Source: Aurantiochytrium sp. KH105 (taxonomy: Eukaryota; Sar; Bigyra; Thraustochytrida; Thraustochytriidae). Taken from it: a stretch of DNA of 64,000 bases. How positions within the stretch are numbered: the first letter of the stretch is position 1; each line of letters opens with the position of its first letter. Below are positions 31,401-38,739 of this stretch, one piece after another. Made by a program: the position numbers and the translations under genes. Below the pieces are notes generated by a model. The model worked only from the letters and a program-made list of their open reading frames with translations. It ran no database searches and was not told the origin of the DNA. The stretch covers positions 434,001 through 498,000 of the forward strand of contig BGKB01000033.1 in the NCBI GenBank assembly GCA_003116975.1, given 5' to 3'.

Positions 31401-33460
31401 GTATGTACAGAGGGCGGGGTGATGGACTCCCCGGGTGAAATGGTCGGGCCCTGCTCCCGAAACCAGATTCCAAAGGTAAAGCCTTCGGCAGGCCACGATA
31501 GGAGGTCCTCGCCAAGCACTCCGAAATTCTGCGATTCTTGGGGCAGAGACGCAGCATCAACTTCTGGGAAATGCAAATACTCTTGCGGCGTGTGCACCTG
31601 GGCAGATGTGAGCAGCACGGATCGCAAGATTTCCAGGGCAAAAATCCCATTTTTGCGCTCCTTGTGCGAAAGAGAGCCCCATTGGAAAAGAGGTGTCGAA
31701 ACGATGGTGAATGCCGCGTGTGAAAAGGTTTGCGTACCGAGAATGCAGAGAAACCGGAGGAGCTTGTCACGGACGATGCGCTCAAGGTCACGAAGGGCCC
31801 AGTCTGAGCTGGTACAAGACGCCACATATCTGTCATCCCCGTTGGGAGCGCCAAAAAACGTAACGAGTGCACGCTCGAGAATACTTTCTTGTAGACAGAG
31901 TGCGAGACTGGCTTCATTCCACGAAACTAGTTCGCATAGTCGATCAAGAAGGAGAACTTGGAGTGTGGGCATCTTTTGCAATCGGCGCAAGAGGCTAAAG
32001 AAGATAAAATTGAGCTGGCGAGGATTGCGTATGACGGGTAATGCGCGGCCCTCGCTGGGCACCGTGAAGAAGTTGCTTTGAACGAGCATGTCAAAGTGCG
32101 AGTCGAGCGCGCGCCTGTGATCTTTGTTGCACAATTGGTAAACGCGGTCAAACCACCCCGATTTATCCGCGTCGGCCTGCCATTCGCGCTCGCGCGTTCG
32201 GTCTTTCACATCATGCGCGCCTTCTACGTCATTGAGCGAGGAGGGGCTTACCGCGACGTCCAAATTCTTAGAAGGAGCAAGGATGCCCTGCCCATTGGTG
32301 AGCATACCCAGTACCAGACTAGGTGGAGCAGAAGGGGGAGGAGGAGGAGGAGGAGGAGGAGAAGGAGGAGCAAAAGTGACAGGACCGACGCTATTTGGTA
32401 ACAAACTTGACGATCGGGCGTTGCCAGTTCCAGATTCGACGTGGAGGTTGTTTCCGTGCAAGTGCGCTCCATTTGAGCTGTGGCCGTGGCCATTGTTTTG
32501 TCGTGGTTTGATCCCCTTTTTGTGAAGTTCGCCATCTTGTTGCGCAGGATCGAACGTTTTAAAGGGCTTGAACGGCTTGGGAAGAATGATCGAGCCGTTC
32601 GGCGGAAGCGAAGACCCAGAATTGCTGCTGTTGCTGCTGTTGCTGCCGCCACCGCCGCCGAGACCTGGCATACTTGGTTCACTACCCCTAAGGCTCCGAC
32701 TCTTTGTGTTGTCTCGTTTTTGTGAAGGGGGTAATGTGAGGAGGTCACTGCTGCCGAAAGAAGACATACCCGGAACAGAAGAAGCAGTCAATGGTTTTCC
32801 AGATCCAGATTTTGGCGTGGGAAAGCCAACGCTTTCCCACTCATGGTCTGCGCTGCCCGTGCTCCCGCCTGGAGACATGCTTCGCAAAGTCTCGTGGGCG
32901 CTGCGCAGGGAAGAGGAAGATCCAGATTTGCGCAGGGATCGAGTCTTGGCTTCGTCGCGTCGCGCCGTCGCCCTGGCCTCTGCGAGAATGGCGTCCGTTG
33001 TAGTTGGTACGAAACTTGTAGACGTTGACGTCGTTGCTCTCCGACTGCTTCCGCTGCTCGAGATACTCGGGCTGCTTGCCACGCTCCTCGATGAGGAAAA
33101 GGACTCGTAACTTGCACCTCTACCAGCCGCAGAACTCGCATTCGCACGTGTTTCTACGCCCACATCCGAGCTTTGCGGAGGTCTAGCGACGGTAGCAGTA
33201 GCGACGGCAGCGGTAGCAGCAACAGCAGCAGCAGCAGCTGTGGCGGCAGGCTCGGCGGGCTCGGCCTGGTGCATGGCTGTGGTTCCAGGGTCTTTTTCGC
33301 GCCAGGAAACGTGCGCAGGCTGCTTCTTCGCGGCAGCCTGCGCGGCCCACGGCTCGCGCTGCTGCTCGGCTGCTCCTTTGTGCGTCTGGTGGGCCTCGTC
33401 GTCGTCCTCGGCGCGCACGAGGCCGCCGAGCTCCTGCTCCCGGGCCGCGTCCCGCGGCAT
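22415..33460 (-). CDS. Giant BEACH-domain protein (ConA-like, PH-BEACH, BEACH, WD40)
   Basis: A single 11-kb exon encodes 3,681 aa. The N-terminus (about 1-430) is rich in Ala, Ser and Pro. A concanavalin-like domain follows (about 655-905), then a long armadillo-like helical region (about 1000-2400) with Ser/Pro linkers. A PH-BEACH domain lies near 2580-2740 (CELILPICVVRGRIDLTAHH) and the BEACH domain near 2765-3050 (YPVFPWVLADYTSATLDL, IPEWYYFSELFENRNNLDLG). WD40 repeats lie from about 3300 to the end (RWLAAGAQDGSVVIWRL). This is the order in the NBEA/LvsA/WDFY3 branch, which acts in vesicle traffic, lysosome-related organelles and selective autophagy. No FYVE finger follows the WD40 part, so it is not a full WDFY3 match. 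The start is an ATG at 33460. It is convergent with the flavoenzyme gene (199-nt gap). Confidence 0.93.
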   Translation of the reverse strand: MPRDAAREQELGGLVRAEDDDEAHQTHKGAAEQQREPWAAQAAAKKQPAHVSWREKDPGTTAMHQAEPAEPAATAAAAAVAATAAVATATVARPPQSSDVGVETRANASSAAGRGASYESFSSSRSVASSPSISSSGSSRRATTSTSTSFVPTTTDAILAEARATARRDEAKTRSLRKSGSSSSLRSAHETLRSMSPGGSTGSADHEWESVGFPTPKSGSGKPLTASSVPGMSSFGSSDLLTLPPSQKRDNTKSRSLRGSEPSMPGLGGGGGSNSSNSSNSGSSLPPNGSIILPKPFKPFKTFDPAQQDGELHKKGIKPRQNNGHGHSSNGAHLHGNNLHVESGTGNARSSSLLPNSVGPVTFAPPSPPPPPPPPPSAPPSLVLGMLTNGQGILAPSKNLDVAVSPSSLNDVEGAHDVKDRTREREWQADADKSGWFDRVYQLCNKDHRRALDSHFDMLVQSNFFTVPSEGRALPVIRNPRQLNFIFFSLLRRLQKMPTLQVLLLDRLCELVSWNEASLALCLQESILERALVTFFGAPNGDDRYVASCTSSDWALRDLERIVRDKLLRFLCILGTQTFSHAAFTIVSTPLFQWGSLSHKERKNGIFALEILRSVLLTSAQVHTPQEYLHFPEVDAASLPQESQNFGVLGEDLLSWPAEGFTFGIWFREQGPTISPGESITPPSVHTPREREMPPASLDFDSILFQELRGDTSVPGMTSTNGVSGARPRRNSETPAVTCPPRRTVLWSMRNQQTGEGIEVSLEHKGVTSADANGIIKLCRNIVVEAFKAGNNAKGELVDMVKVNNELFTTSCAQKSSGWHWISVVLDPPSFSFSNPRLSIYVDARRLRTERIGLPNFSKNIARFSTSVCASALGAKSFAEDAMPFYGQMARAILLKKALSEDDVRNLCDLHTRPDGSGLFPAGLLESSEPFEAQEEAKSPSGTGAGGLGPIDAVAAAAANAPWASSSFNPSESSGDLSSAGTTTQVYLPTAATSVPYDMYSSSFGSLQQTWDTIRTDAREQLVTHTSAKRWRRLPPALHAATVFSWDAKHVQRALTMRGMVYCTDLSASGFKGVFMQDCARVVHRRLLSDVLASVGGMRSLFPLLLETVHDAAHAMRMTCDVDAGLATRVISLLADLVSFELCLGTSQRRAGHVWIVQGEGLLNLLRAVLVSCCADALVSELVMALASLVDATSLLYCRSTNHVVLDSAATSQSKSSTSPHRGSPVASYLNGYGNGNGNGKIHASPVLEVNGEGQGLRDQHEQTQDQEGGRDQKGNRYSRSQATAVSSTRQSAPTRQDMSATTQTPGAAASSSSIYRAALPPPGRCLLTASMRFLFDFAIWASAPLNVQVNLFRVLHHHLGMRYDLVRKVVGVRPLLDALCFHYYLPEEIAHPHIPRRQSKHALTREDLVRCRSALLGLVDATMCGGQRFNGFRLAPSLLCPLADQQARNICCTQESSEGQQHPGCTWRGIAKGEIGHLVDFCQAQKENVHQVKGPLRLLVSLISRARAQRLPDLLGHLQAQGNLFFLWDLLRSPSTEVQILAIELVHVYAIRTGGSLEPKGLSDGRSIDAPTGPFRFDVEHASLMQDYLTKSSAALPSLQVVDALLAFALGADFDADGLCTASSLESSDLSFEGEVVFPLALRVVFGLLLSPKTSEEVQLAGLKRVNRLLVLSNPRMRAHNRTLVTQLQGWETWLLRLALGRVSQASGGPVRQAALEIMSTCVLHRLIGTSYISSANAYHLHHHQQQQPSQQQPSQQHLIFAHAPSQARSGPLLGLQRSRSTGEALERRGGGGSNEDGPRALWKALGFIDAQVSAHGLEQTGLLRAHLLYMLIKRANKHLNHPESSMRAASDVASRTREHLRLLCKVGCGELVRVRTSVDSIEEPRADVPRSVSTEAALMDLADETSLLVQRLFPQYESVQEVQTQREARSSLYLQQEASYQRWGARLRRAEPAFFEAGLLDDAALQMINACRARLSPHAPPALTDSDLQHIASSPPSAPGGEAWLIVGTIARQFQQLVRKIDGAENPDQGLKSESREHAGPTRRVGRPPSLSMLRESAAANARLLIRVLEHFGILDPAASLQTPFRRRHNSTLSSALSSPREPGSFGNPSPLSHTSLTRTPLNPGANRPSMLGSPFTMASSLGGSPTAPPMPPLSLPGRIETQHAGSMTDTQDLRSNSNHSARDMESFTTGRGENATQTPQRQQRQRQSSFGGGDNFVLVDEPEMPLVSGDIDRLTVLCIDLCCALKTLAANEDHGDLVEVLCTCVKKVCAELNSSESAFSNDIVRLIRCDWLPEQDDLGWGYSETSESLFPLSWVEGAETERLRTHLLHEEHLFDCFHLLHREARVHWLERGVQTLSSKRKELARQLDTQAKQKCLDNYEEEVRKSTVLRALHETDSEARRRWKTLLRTAAVSPGILSQSFPLVLIAGNEYWKLDRRENDLRMRLRLRRAFGSAGLGSRRTSSLSISPPLVPVCPETILCEGISPRAGPEPVLPRSPRDSPPQPPGKILDPPLPPSTPPEDSLASSLSSPTHGPTRTPPPAQDLGRCDSQDTSTAISSSEWDVVEYNSVDYGARNEEVEKTVECELILPICVVRGRIDLTAHHLYFYGDIVAQQGGFPDADTERPYKPFSVRGRGRGRTRVRGNSRDATKDPRQLLRRRRSVAPSPPFQAQKLSQWWLDDDEDEQANRLRPRCWALSDLVDINLRRYLMLPTALELFFVNRKNYMINFRGPEENRIVFQHIIGAKPPRLSLGGTSSLAQSNLQRKAFTPERLRQLREWTDKWVNWEMSTFEYLMHLNTAAGRTYNDLTQYPVFPWVLADYTSATLDLEDPAVYRDLSKPIGALGEKRLKELQKQRRDAKGCNEAHFLYRSHYSSSASVLYYMLRVEPFSAQFLEFQGGKIDHPERLFHSVQETWNNCLTAPMDFKEVIPEWYYFSELFENRNNLDLGVRQNGDRVDDVVLPPWANGSAEKFVRMNRDALEGEHVSRHIHEWIDLIFGDKQRGPEAERVHNVFQSNFLEDAINNDTEMELTVAEMKGMIANFGHAPSQLFKKPHPPRQPRPLPKCAHPGVILQTEVTGPASWLGSSQPTAVFLSPPAKQVASRAKASHLFAISDKLIESGRSPLSPMSLSAEPMPLTQTTSCPATDPSDRIPLIASSTDLAKSRSVGSPHSPLADGTIASASPHLAIPPAGSVASNTTTDVGSSPTGAMNADARRSLNGGGGMLQTLGNKVKNSTDLSFITQSYQESMQVLFTVEGRQGRLEGADIHIKQQIRVEPRASIPLRFPCPFYDSSYVLRQFHPRLSDLSLRSSAAVALAHGTALACCGYPDNTIKLHSAMDGRLLQSVRLHAGSGLVMCICTGRGQRWLAAGAQDGSVVIWRLVEPKDAEATVRELAEHRADPNPFESQATSTASDAASRSKDSGERTPNSSSDESVKDDMQLWESSTQEQQAAVHMRTLSDGPGGSMTSFVGRIMSAFRGKKRDLKPIVADTEGPAHWLVGVQASPISGVALEADLDVVVSSAVMSSHVIIHTLSDGRFLRSIDVAPDLAGRITLSQLCISRLGKILVQVLDCVSGKLWLQMAHVNGKLLGKVRLHEVVTDTRLLSSGRHCLTVSARSVYIRNTEDLDIELIVEEIGDTDASCIAGATLSTDELSVGIVFGDGRSSWYCIGDKFRQCCHAI

Positions 33461-33733
33461 CTACTCTCGAGCGCGCGAGCGAGCGGGGGGTCGGCAAGTT
33501 CAAAAGCTCGCCGCGCCGCGCCCTTTCCGGGGCTGGCGGGCGAGCGGGCGGGCGCGGGCGCGGGCGGAGGGTCGAGCGCAGCTCGCTGCACCGTGCCGCG
33601 CTGTCTTCGCTGCGTGCGCGCGCCGGGCCTGCGTCGCGCGGCTCGCACGCAGGCCTTTCGAGCGTGACGGCTGCGCGTTTTGCTTTGCTCGCTTGCTTGC
33701 TTGCGCGAATCCTGCGCAGCTTTCTTTCCCTTT

Positions 33734-33773
<40 letters not shown>

Positions 33774-34653
33774 TTTTGGTATTTCCGCAGGCCCATTCTG
33801 CACTGTGCGAGCGTCTGTTTTCTACTGGTGATACCTATTCACATACTCCCCCTCGTCCTGGTGTGGAAAAGTTGCCAAGAGACGCAAGCTAACTTGAACC
33901 GCGCCGGCGGGCCACATTTCCTCGCAGACGATTGGCCGCTCGCTCGCCGTGCAGCAAGGCCCAGGTTCTCTAGCCCGTGCCGGGCAAGACGCGCGTTTCT
34001 GCATTGGTCGGTCTTCGCGATGTCCCGACCGCGACTCCACCACTATTGCCTGCAAACCGGCCCTGTCTTCTGTTGTCGACTCCGTTCATCTCCTTCATCA
34101 TTCTCCATCCTTCTCCTTCTCCATCTTCATCCTTCTCCTCCTCCTCCATCATCTCCATCTCTCCGTCCAATCCGAGTGGCTCCGGCCGGGCAGCCCGAGA
34201 ACGGTGGCCGCGCAAAAGAGGGCTCCGCAGGTGCCGCGGTGTGCGGGGTGACGCAAGGGCTCGGCGCGGTGCGGATGACGCAAGCCCTGTTGAGGTCATG
34301 ACGTCCTCGGGACCAAACGATGCTCGCTCGCACGTGGAATGGCGTCCGGAGTCCGTCACTGGCGGTGATCTACACGCCGCCACAAAGGAGCGGACTCGAC
34401 TGTCAGGAATCCAAACCTCGATCTCCGGCTTCGCGCGCCAGGCACAGGCAGACGGGACGAGACGAGACGGGACGGAGATACGCACGCGCGTGCGCCGTAA
34501 GACGTGCACGTTGGGGCCTCTGGACGGAAGGGCGAAGGAGGAGAGAGGAGCTTGACCCCGCGTCGCAGAGTCCTGCGATCCCTCCAAGCTTGCTTTGGAT
34601 TGGAGCAAAGCTTTGGCTTGGAGAAGACGAGCAGAGAAAGCAAGCTGCGGCGC
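33461..34653. promoter_or_regulatory. Divergent promoter region between the BEACH gene and BioF
   Basis: This 1.2-kb spacer holds a TTCT array (33731-33777), a CTTG cluster (about 33690-33710) and a CTC/CATC-rich pyrimidine tract (34085-34165). No exon is supported. Confidence 0.5.
33731..33777. repeat. Tandem (TTCT)11
   Basis: About eleven copies of TTCT lie about 270-320 bp upstream of the BEACH start codon. The opposite strand is an AGAA polypurine tract. Confidence 0.9.
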
Positions 34654-35886
34654 ATGTTGCGCGGGGGCGCCCCCGGCGGCCTCCTGGCGGCGCTGGAGGC
34701 GCCTCTGGAGCGACGACGAGGCGAAGGCTTGCTGCGCAAGCTGACGGGGCCCGACGCCACGGAAAAGGTCGGCCTCGTGGACTTCTCCAGCAATGACTAC
34801 CTGAGCCTTGCCGCGAGCGAGACGCTTGCAAAGGAGGCCGACGCTGAATATGCGCGGGCCCGAGAAACCTGGACAGGCACAAGGGTGGGCTCGACAGGAT
34901 CAAGACTTTTGTCCGGAAACTCAAAGTATCACGAGGAAGCGGAAGCGATGTTGCAGACCTTTTACCAGGGCGAATCGGCGCTGCTTTTCAACTCGGGCTA
35001 TGATCTCAACCTTGGTCTCTTTGCATGCATGCCACAAAAGGGCGATGTAGTTGTTTTTGACGAGCTCATGCACAATTCCGTGCGCGAGGGTCTTCGCCTC
35101 TCACGCGGAGCCTCGCGGCCATTTCAACACAACGATTGCGAGGATTTACGTGCCGTTCTGGAGCAACTGCGCGGCGATGCCGAGGTCGGTAACATTATCG
35201 TCTCCGTCGAGTCCGTGTACTCGATGGATGGCCATTGCGCCCCAATTGAGAATCTTTGTGCGTTATGCAAGGAATTTGACGCCAATCTCGTCGTCGACGA
35301 GGCCCATGGAGTGGGTGTCTTCGGCAAGGGAGGACGTGGGCTCGTGAGCAGTTTAGGACTCGACGAAGATATTCTCTGCAAGGTTTGCACGTTTGGCAAG
35401 GCGCCTGGCGTGCACGGCGCTGCTCTCATCGGACCATCAATTTTACGCGAGTACATGATCAATTATTGCCGGCCGCTCATCTATTCAACATCGCTGCCTG
35501 CGCACTCGGTAGCCTTTATCATGGCTGCGCATCGCGTCATGGAGCGCGAGGCGGAGGAGCGTCAGGCGAAGCTGCAGGTGCTTATTGACGCCTTTCAGGA
35601 GGGCCTGGCGCAGGAAACGGAGCTGTCTCGCGCTGCCCTCGTGTCTCCTTCAGCGGTGCAAGGTATTCTCATTCCTGGCAACAAAGCCGTGATTCGGGCC
35701 TCGCAGGCATTGGCGCGCGACGGCTTCGACGTCATGCCCATTCGCAGTCCCACAGTACCCAGAGGCGAGGAGAGACTACGCGTCATTCTGCACAGTCACA
35801 ACACGGTGGACGAGGTTCGTGGCCTTTTGCGGTCCACGCTTGCGGCGCTGCGTGCATCTGCACCTGAAGAGGCGATGTCGGCATAG
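34654..35886 (+). CDS. BIOF: 8-amino-7-oxononanoate synthase-type PLP enzyme
   Basis: The 410-aa product is an alpha-oxoamine synthase. Order and motifs fit BioF, which joins pimeloyl thioester and alanine to make KAPA in biotin synthesis. The N-terminal segment ends in DFSSNDYLSLA; TGSRLLSGNSKYHEEAE is the typical substrate-binding stretch. NSGYDLNLG and the strand VDEAHGVGVFGKGGRG come next, and the PLP lysine is K249 in TFGKAPGVHGA. The start is the first ATG in a frame that extends upstream without one. No C-terminal peroxisomal SKL-type tripeptide is seen (ends EEAMSA), unlike plant and many fungal BioF proteins. The other family members (serine palmitoyltransferase, KBL, ALAS) differ around the lysine, but a KBL-like role is not wholly excluded. 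It is convergent with the RING gene. Confidence 0.88.
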   Translation: MLRGGAPGGLLAALEAPLERRRGEGLLRKLTGPDATEKVGLVDFSSNDYLSLAASETLAKEADAEYARARETWTGTRVGSTGSRLLSGNSKYHEEAEAMLQTFYQGESALLFNSGYDLNLGLFACMPQKGDVVVFDELMHNSVREGLRLSRGASRPFQHNDCEDLRAVLEQLRGDAEVGNIIVSVESVYSMDGHCAPIENLCALCKEFDANLVVDEAHGVGVFGKGGRGLVSSLGLDEDILCKVCTFGKAPGVHGAALIGPSILREYMINYCRPLIYSTSLPAHSVAFIMAAHRVMEREAEERQAKLQVLIDAFQEGLAQETELSRAALVSPSAVQGILIPGNKAVIRASQALARDGFDVMPIRSPTVPRGEERLRVILHSHNTVDEVRGLLRSTLAALRASAPEEAMSA

Positions 35887-36041
35887 GTTTATGTTTTTAC
35901 GTACGTACGATGGAAAGCATCGCCTCTTCAAGAGTAGAAGTTAGGAAATGGAAACAACGTAGAGCCTCAGTGCGACCAATTCCGAGCGGGAGTGCGAGTG
36001 CCTGCGTGATTATACTTACATAAAGCTAAAAGATCAATTAA

Positions 36042-37442
36042 TTAAGCGATCGCAGTGTGCCCAAGAATATCCTGCCACGGGCTGAGAGCGCGAAACCGCA
36101 AAATGCTATCGCCCCCGAAGCCGTAATGGCGTTCCTCTAATAGGTAGAGCCGGCTCTGCGCAATATTACTGAATTTTTGTGTGAGAACGTCGCGAGACAA
36201 GAGGGGTCTCAGGACCTGGTAAAACTCGTGCTTGCCGTCGACAATCTTGCTCAACGACGGGTCAAAGACGAGGTGATAATGGACAAGAAAGAGCGGACCA
36301 TCCTCCAAGGGCATCTCCACGGCACCCTCGAAGATGCGCGACATGGGATCGAAAGACTCGCGCATGAAGCGCACGTATCGCGGCATGCCCTGCGCAAGGA
36401 GCTCCCGCGATCGCGAAAAGTCGACGTACGATCCATGAGGCGAAAAGTGGAACGAGCCGAGGCCAATCGAGGCTGCGGGAACGCGAGTTTGCATGGTCTC
36501 AATCAGCGAACCAACCGGCATGCCGTATACCCACTCTGCCAAAACGCCGAGCAGAGAGGCGAATTGAGAAACAATCCACGGGACTTGAAGTTCGAGATAG
36601 AATATGGAATCGTCTTCGTAAATGGTGGTCTTGATGCGCTGAAAGCGCAACATGCTTGATGCATTCACCTTGTACGCAGTCAGCTCGCTACCATTCGTGT
36701 CGAACCGCTTTACCTCACCCTCTTGCACCGCGGCAAAACTGTCCTGAAAAATGAGTTTGAAGCGTATCCGAGCTGCCTTGTTCAATTTGCACCCGTGACC
36801 AAAGTCGAGAGTGCCCTCGAATGTCCTCGTTTGTTCATTATAGTACCAGTTTTCAAAGTACGTCCTGCTCGGGAGCGGCGTGCCGTCGTCGAACGAGAGC
36901 GTGCGCAATGGATCACTAACCGAAAGATTCGACATGTAACTTCCGTTCTGGTCAAAGTGCAAATCACCAAGGACGCTGCACGGACTTGATCGGTACGAGG
37001 TGCCGTATATTCTTGTCACAGCGCGCGTCTGAAGCGGCCGTCTCGCGTTGAGATGAATAATGCTGTACACGGATATCTCGGCAAGACACGCGGGACACCG
37101 CGGCGACTCTCGCGATCCTCGTTGCAGCAAGTAGGCCACGACGCACTGGCGACAGAAGATGTGCCTACACATGGCAACACATGGGTCGACGGCTCGCCGC
37201 TGACAAATGACGCACTCGAGCTCGCTGGTCACGACGTTGCCCACGTCACCCCGCCCTTGGTCGCCAATAGAGGCGGCGCCAGGCTCCCCCCCTTCTTGGT
37301 CGCCATCCTCGACGCGAACCGAGAGCGCCGCCGACACGGCTCGGCCGGAGATCGGCCCCGGCCCTGCGCCGGCGCCGGCGCCCGCGCCCGCGCCAGCAGC
37401 GGCCCCCTCGCCCGCGCCGGGCCCCGACCATGCCGCGCCCAT
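36042..37442 (-). CDS. RING finger protein with duplicated C-terminal domain
   Basis: The 466-aa product begins MGAAWSGPG, a possible N-myristoylation site (Gly2, Ser6), followed by an alternating Ala/Gly run. A C3HC4 RING lies at about 77-125 (CVIC, CRHIFCRQC, CPAC), so it is probably a ubiquitin ligase. The rest, about 130-466, is made of two related copies. GDLHFDQNGSY and RTFEGTLDFG in the first align with GSFHFSPHGSY and RIFEGAVEMP in the second, and both end in a beta-rich segment (RFKLIFQD; VHYHLVFD). The copies fit an antiparallel beta fold I do not recognise. The chosen start is the first ATG in a frame that is open but ATG-free above. A GGCTT pentamer array lies 174-238 bp upstream. 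It shares its promoter region with the small MGC protein gene. Confidence 0.82.
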   Translation of the reverse strand: MGAAWSGPGAGEGAAAGAGAGAGAGAGPGPISGRAVSAALSVRVEDGDQEGGEPGAASIGDQGRGDVGNVVTSELECVICQRRAVDPCVAMCRHIFCRQCVVAYLLQRGSRESPRCPACLAEISVYSIIHLNARRPLQTRAVTRIYGTSYRSSPCSVLGDLHFDQNGSYMSNLSVSDPLRTLSFDDGTPLPSRTYFENWYYNEQTRTFEGTLDFGHGCKLNKAARIRFKLIFQDSFAAVQEGEVKRFDTNGSELTAYKVNASSMLRFQRIKTTIYEDDSIFYLELQVPWIVSQFASLLGVLAEWVYGMPVGSLIETMQTRVPAASIGLGSFHFSPHGSYVDFSRSRELLAQGMPRYVRFMRESFDPMSRIFEGAVEMPLEDGPLFLVHYHLVFDPSLSKIVDGKHEFYQVLRPLLSRDVLTQKFSNIAQSRLYLLEERHYGFGGDSILRFRALSPWQDILGHTAIA

Positions 37443-38346
37443 GCCGCGCGCCCGTCCCGCGCGACCTGTGCACGTGCACGTGCCGCCGCCTGTGAGCGGC
37501 CCGCCTGCGCCTTGCGGGCGGCAGAGGGCGCGGCGTGCGGGCGGGCGGGCGGGCAGGCACGTTCGCGCGCGCGAGAGTGGGTCGCGCACCCCGCGGCGCC
37601 TGGCTGCTGACGCGCGGCTTGGCTTGGCTTGGCTTGGCTTGGCTTGGCTTGGCTTGGCTTGGCTTGGCTTGGCCTGGCTTTGCCAGGACCAAAGAAGTGG
37701 GCCGAGTAGAGGGACGAGGAGGAAAGGGGGAGCTCCATCATCGCCACGCGGGTCGCACTGCACGGCACTGCACTGCACTGCACTACAAGCGGGAGCGGCG
37801 AGCGAGCAGCAGATCTCGCTTGCGGTGACGATCAGTGCCAGAACGAGCAAGTCGAGCTCATCTGTGGGAAAACTCGCTCGTAGCTGTAGCTGCGCTGGCT
37901 CGCTTCACGATCGTGCGAGTGAATCTGACTTACTGACAGTAGAAGCTCGACACTCACCGTCAGTGGCAGGTTTGCCACATCACGGCAGCGGCGGAGCGGC
38001 CACAAAAGAAACGTATGCGCGGTTGTGTTGTACATTCTTTGTCGGCTAGCTATAGCCAGCTATAGCTATACAACAGTGCTGGACGCAACGAAACTTCACG
38101 CGCTCGATAGATTTTGGGCGCGCGCCCGCCTCTCGACTACCATATACCTTCTCCAGAGTCGAGTTTGCTCGTTCGAAGACCTCGCTAGTGCGCGGGCTGT
38201 CTGACAGCTGTCACTGCTTGCTTGCCAAGCCAGCTCTGCGCGCGATACTTGTATAACGACTACACAACTACACACCAATAGCGGAAGCGGCAAGCAGAAA
38301 GGTTGAGCGAATGCAAACCCGAAACGAGGGCCGACTTTGAGCAAAC
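37443..38346. promoter_or_regulatory. Divergent promoter region between RING and MGC genes
   Basis: This 904-nt spacer contains the pentamer array at 37616-37680, a CACTG array at 37756-37784, a GAAGTGGGCC motif near 37693, and a run of TATAGC units near 38047-38070. Confidence 0.5.
37616..37680. repeat. Tandem pentamer (GGCTT)13
   Basis: Thirteen copies of GGCTT, one of them GGCCT, form the longest simple array in the window. It is probably in the 5' UTR or core promoter of the RING gene. Confidence 0.92.
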
Positions 38347-38739
38347 ATGGGCTGCGTAGCTTCCGCTCCATCACCGGCGCCAGAGCGCCTCGTCGGAATG
38401 TGGTTTGGTGGAGAAGATGTGAGCAGAGTCTTCAACCGCGAGGCAGCAAACGCTCAGTACAAGCTGAAAAAGTCGTACTCGAACACGTACGGATCACATA
38501 ATGGCGTGCTCGTGGAAATCAGCCGCGACGGCTGGATGCGATACGTAAGGCAAGCAGGCAGGTCAATTGTGGTCTATAGCGGGCCCATTTCGGATTGGGG
38601 CGATGGTGAATATGCCGCAGGCTCCTGCTGCGGCAACAAGGCGCGTTTCACCTTTGGAGGATTTCAGAATGATGGCGACTCCAAGTCGCTTGCCGGGTTT
38701 TGCATCAACGACGAATACGTCGAACGCGTCCAGCTTTGA
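38347..38739 (+). CDS. Small lipid-anchored protein of unknown function (130 aa)
   Basis: The protein begins MGCVASAP, the classic signature for N-myristoylation at Gly2 with palmitoylation at Cys3, so it should sit on the cytoplasmic face of a membrane. The rest is a compact Gly/Tyr/Ser-rich domain with a likely beta pattern (GVLVEISRDGWMRYVRQAG; SIVVYSGPISDWGDGEY; GFCINDEYVERVQL) and no membrane helix. An ATG in good context (AAACATGG) follows a promoter shared with the RING gene. I do not recognise the family. The regular alternation of strands suggests a small beta-barrel or lipocalin-like fold, by inference. Confidence 0.78.
   Translation: MGCVASAPSPAPERLVGMWFGGEDVSRVFNREAANAQYKLKKSYSNTYGSHNGVLVEISRDGWMRYVRQAGRSIVVYSGPISDWGDGEYAAGSCCGNKARFTFGGFQNDGDSKSLAGFCINDEYVERVQL

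Noticed and set aside
33885-33915. A GGTTCAA box suggesting a tRNA on the minus strand
   Set aside because: No acceptor stem or anticodon arm of proper length can be folded around it.
37616-37680. The regular GGCTT array as a CRISPR-like or centromeric repeat
   Set aside because: Units are 5 bp with no spacers. It is a simple microsatellite.
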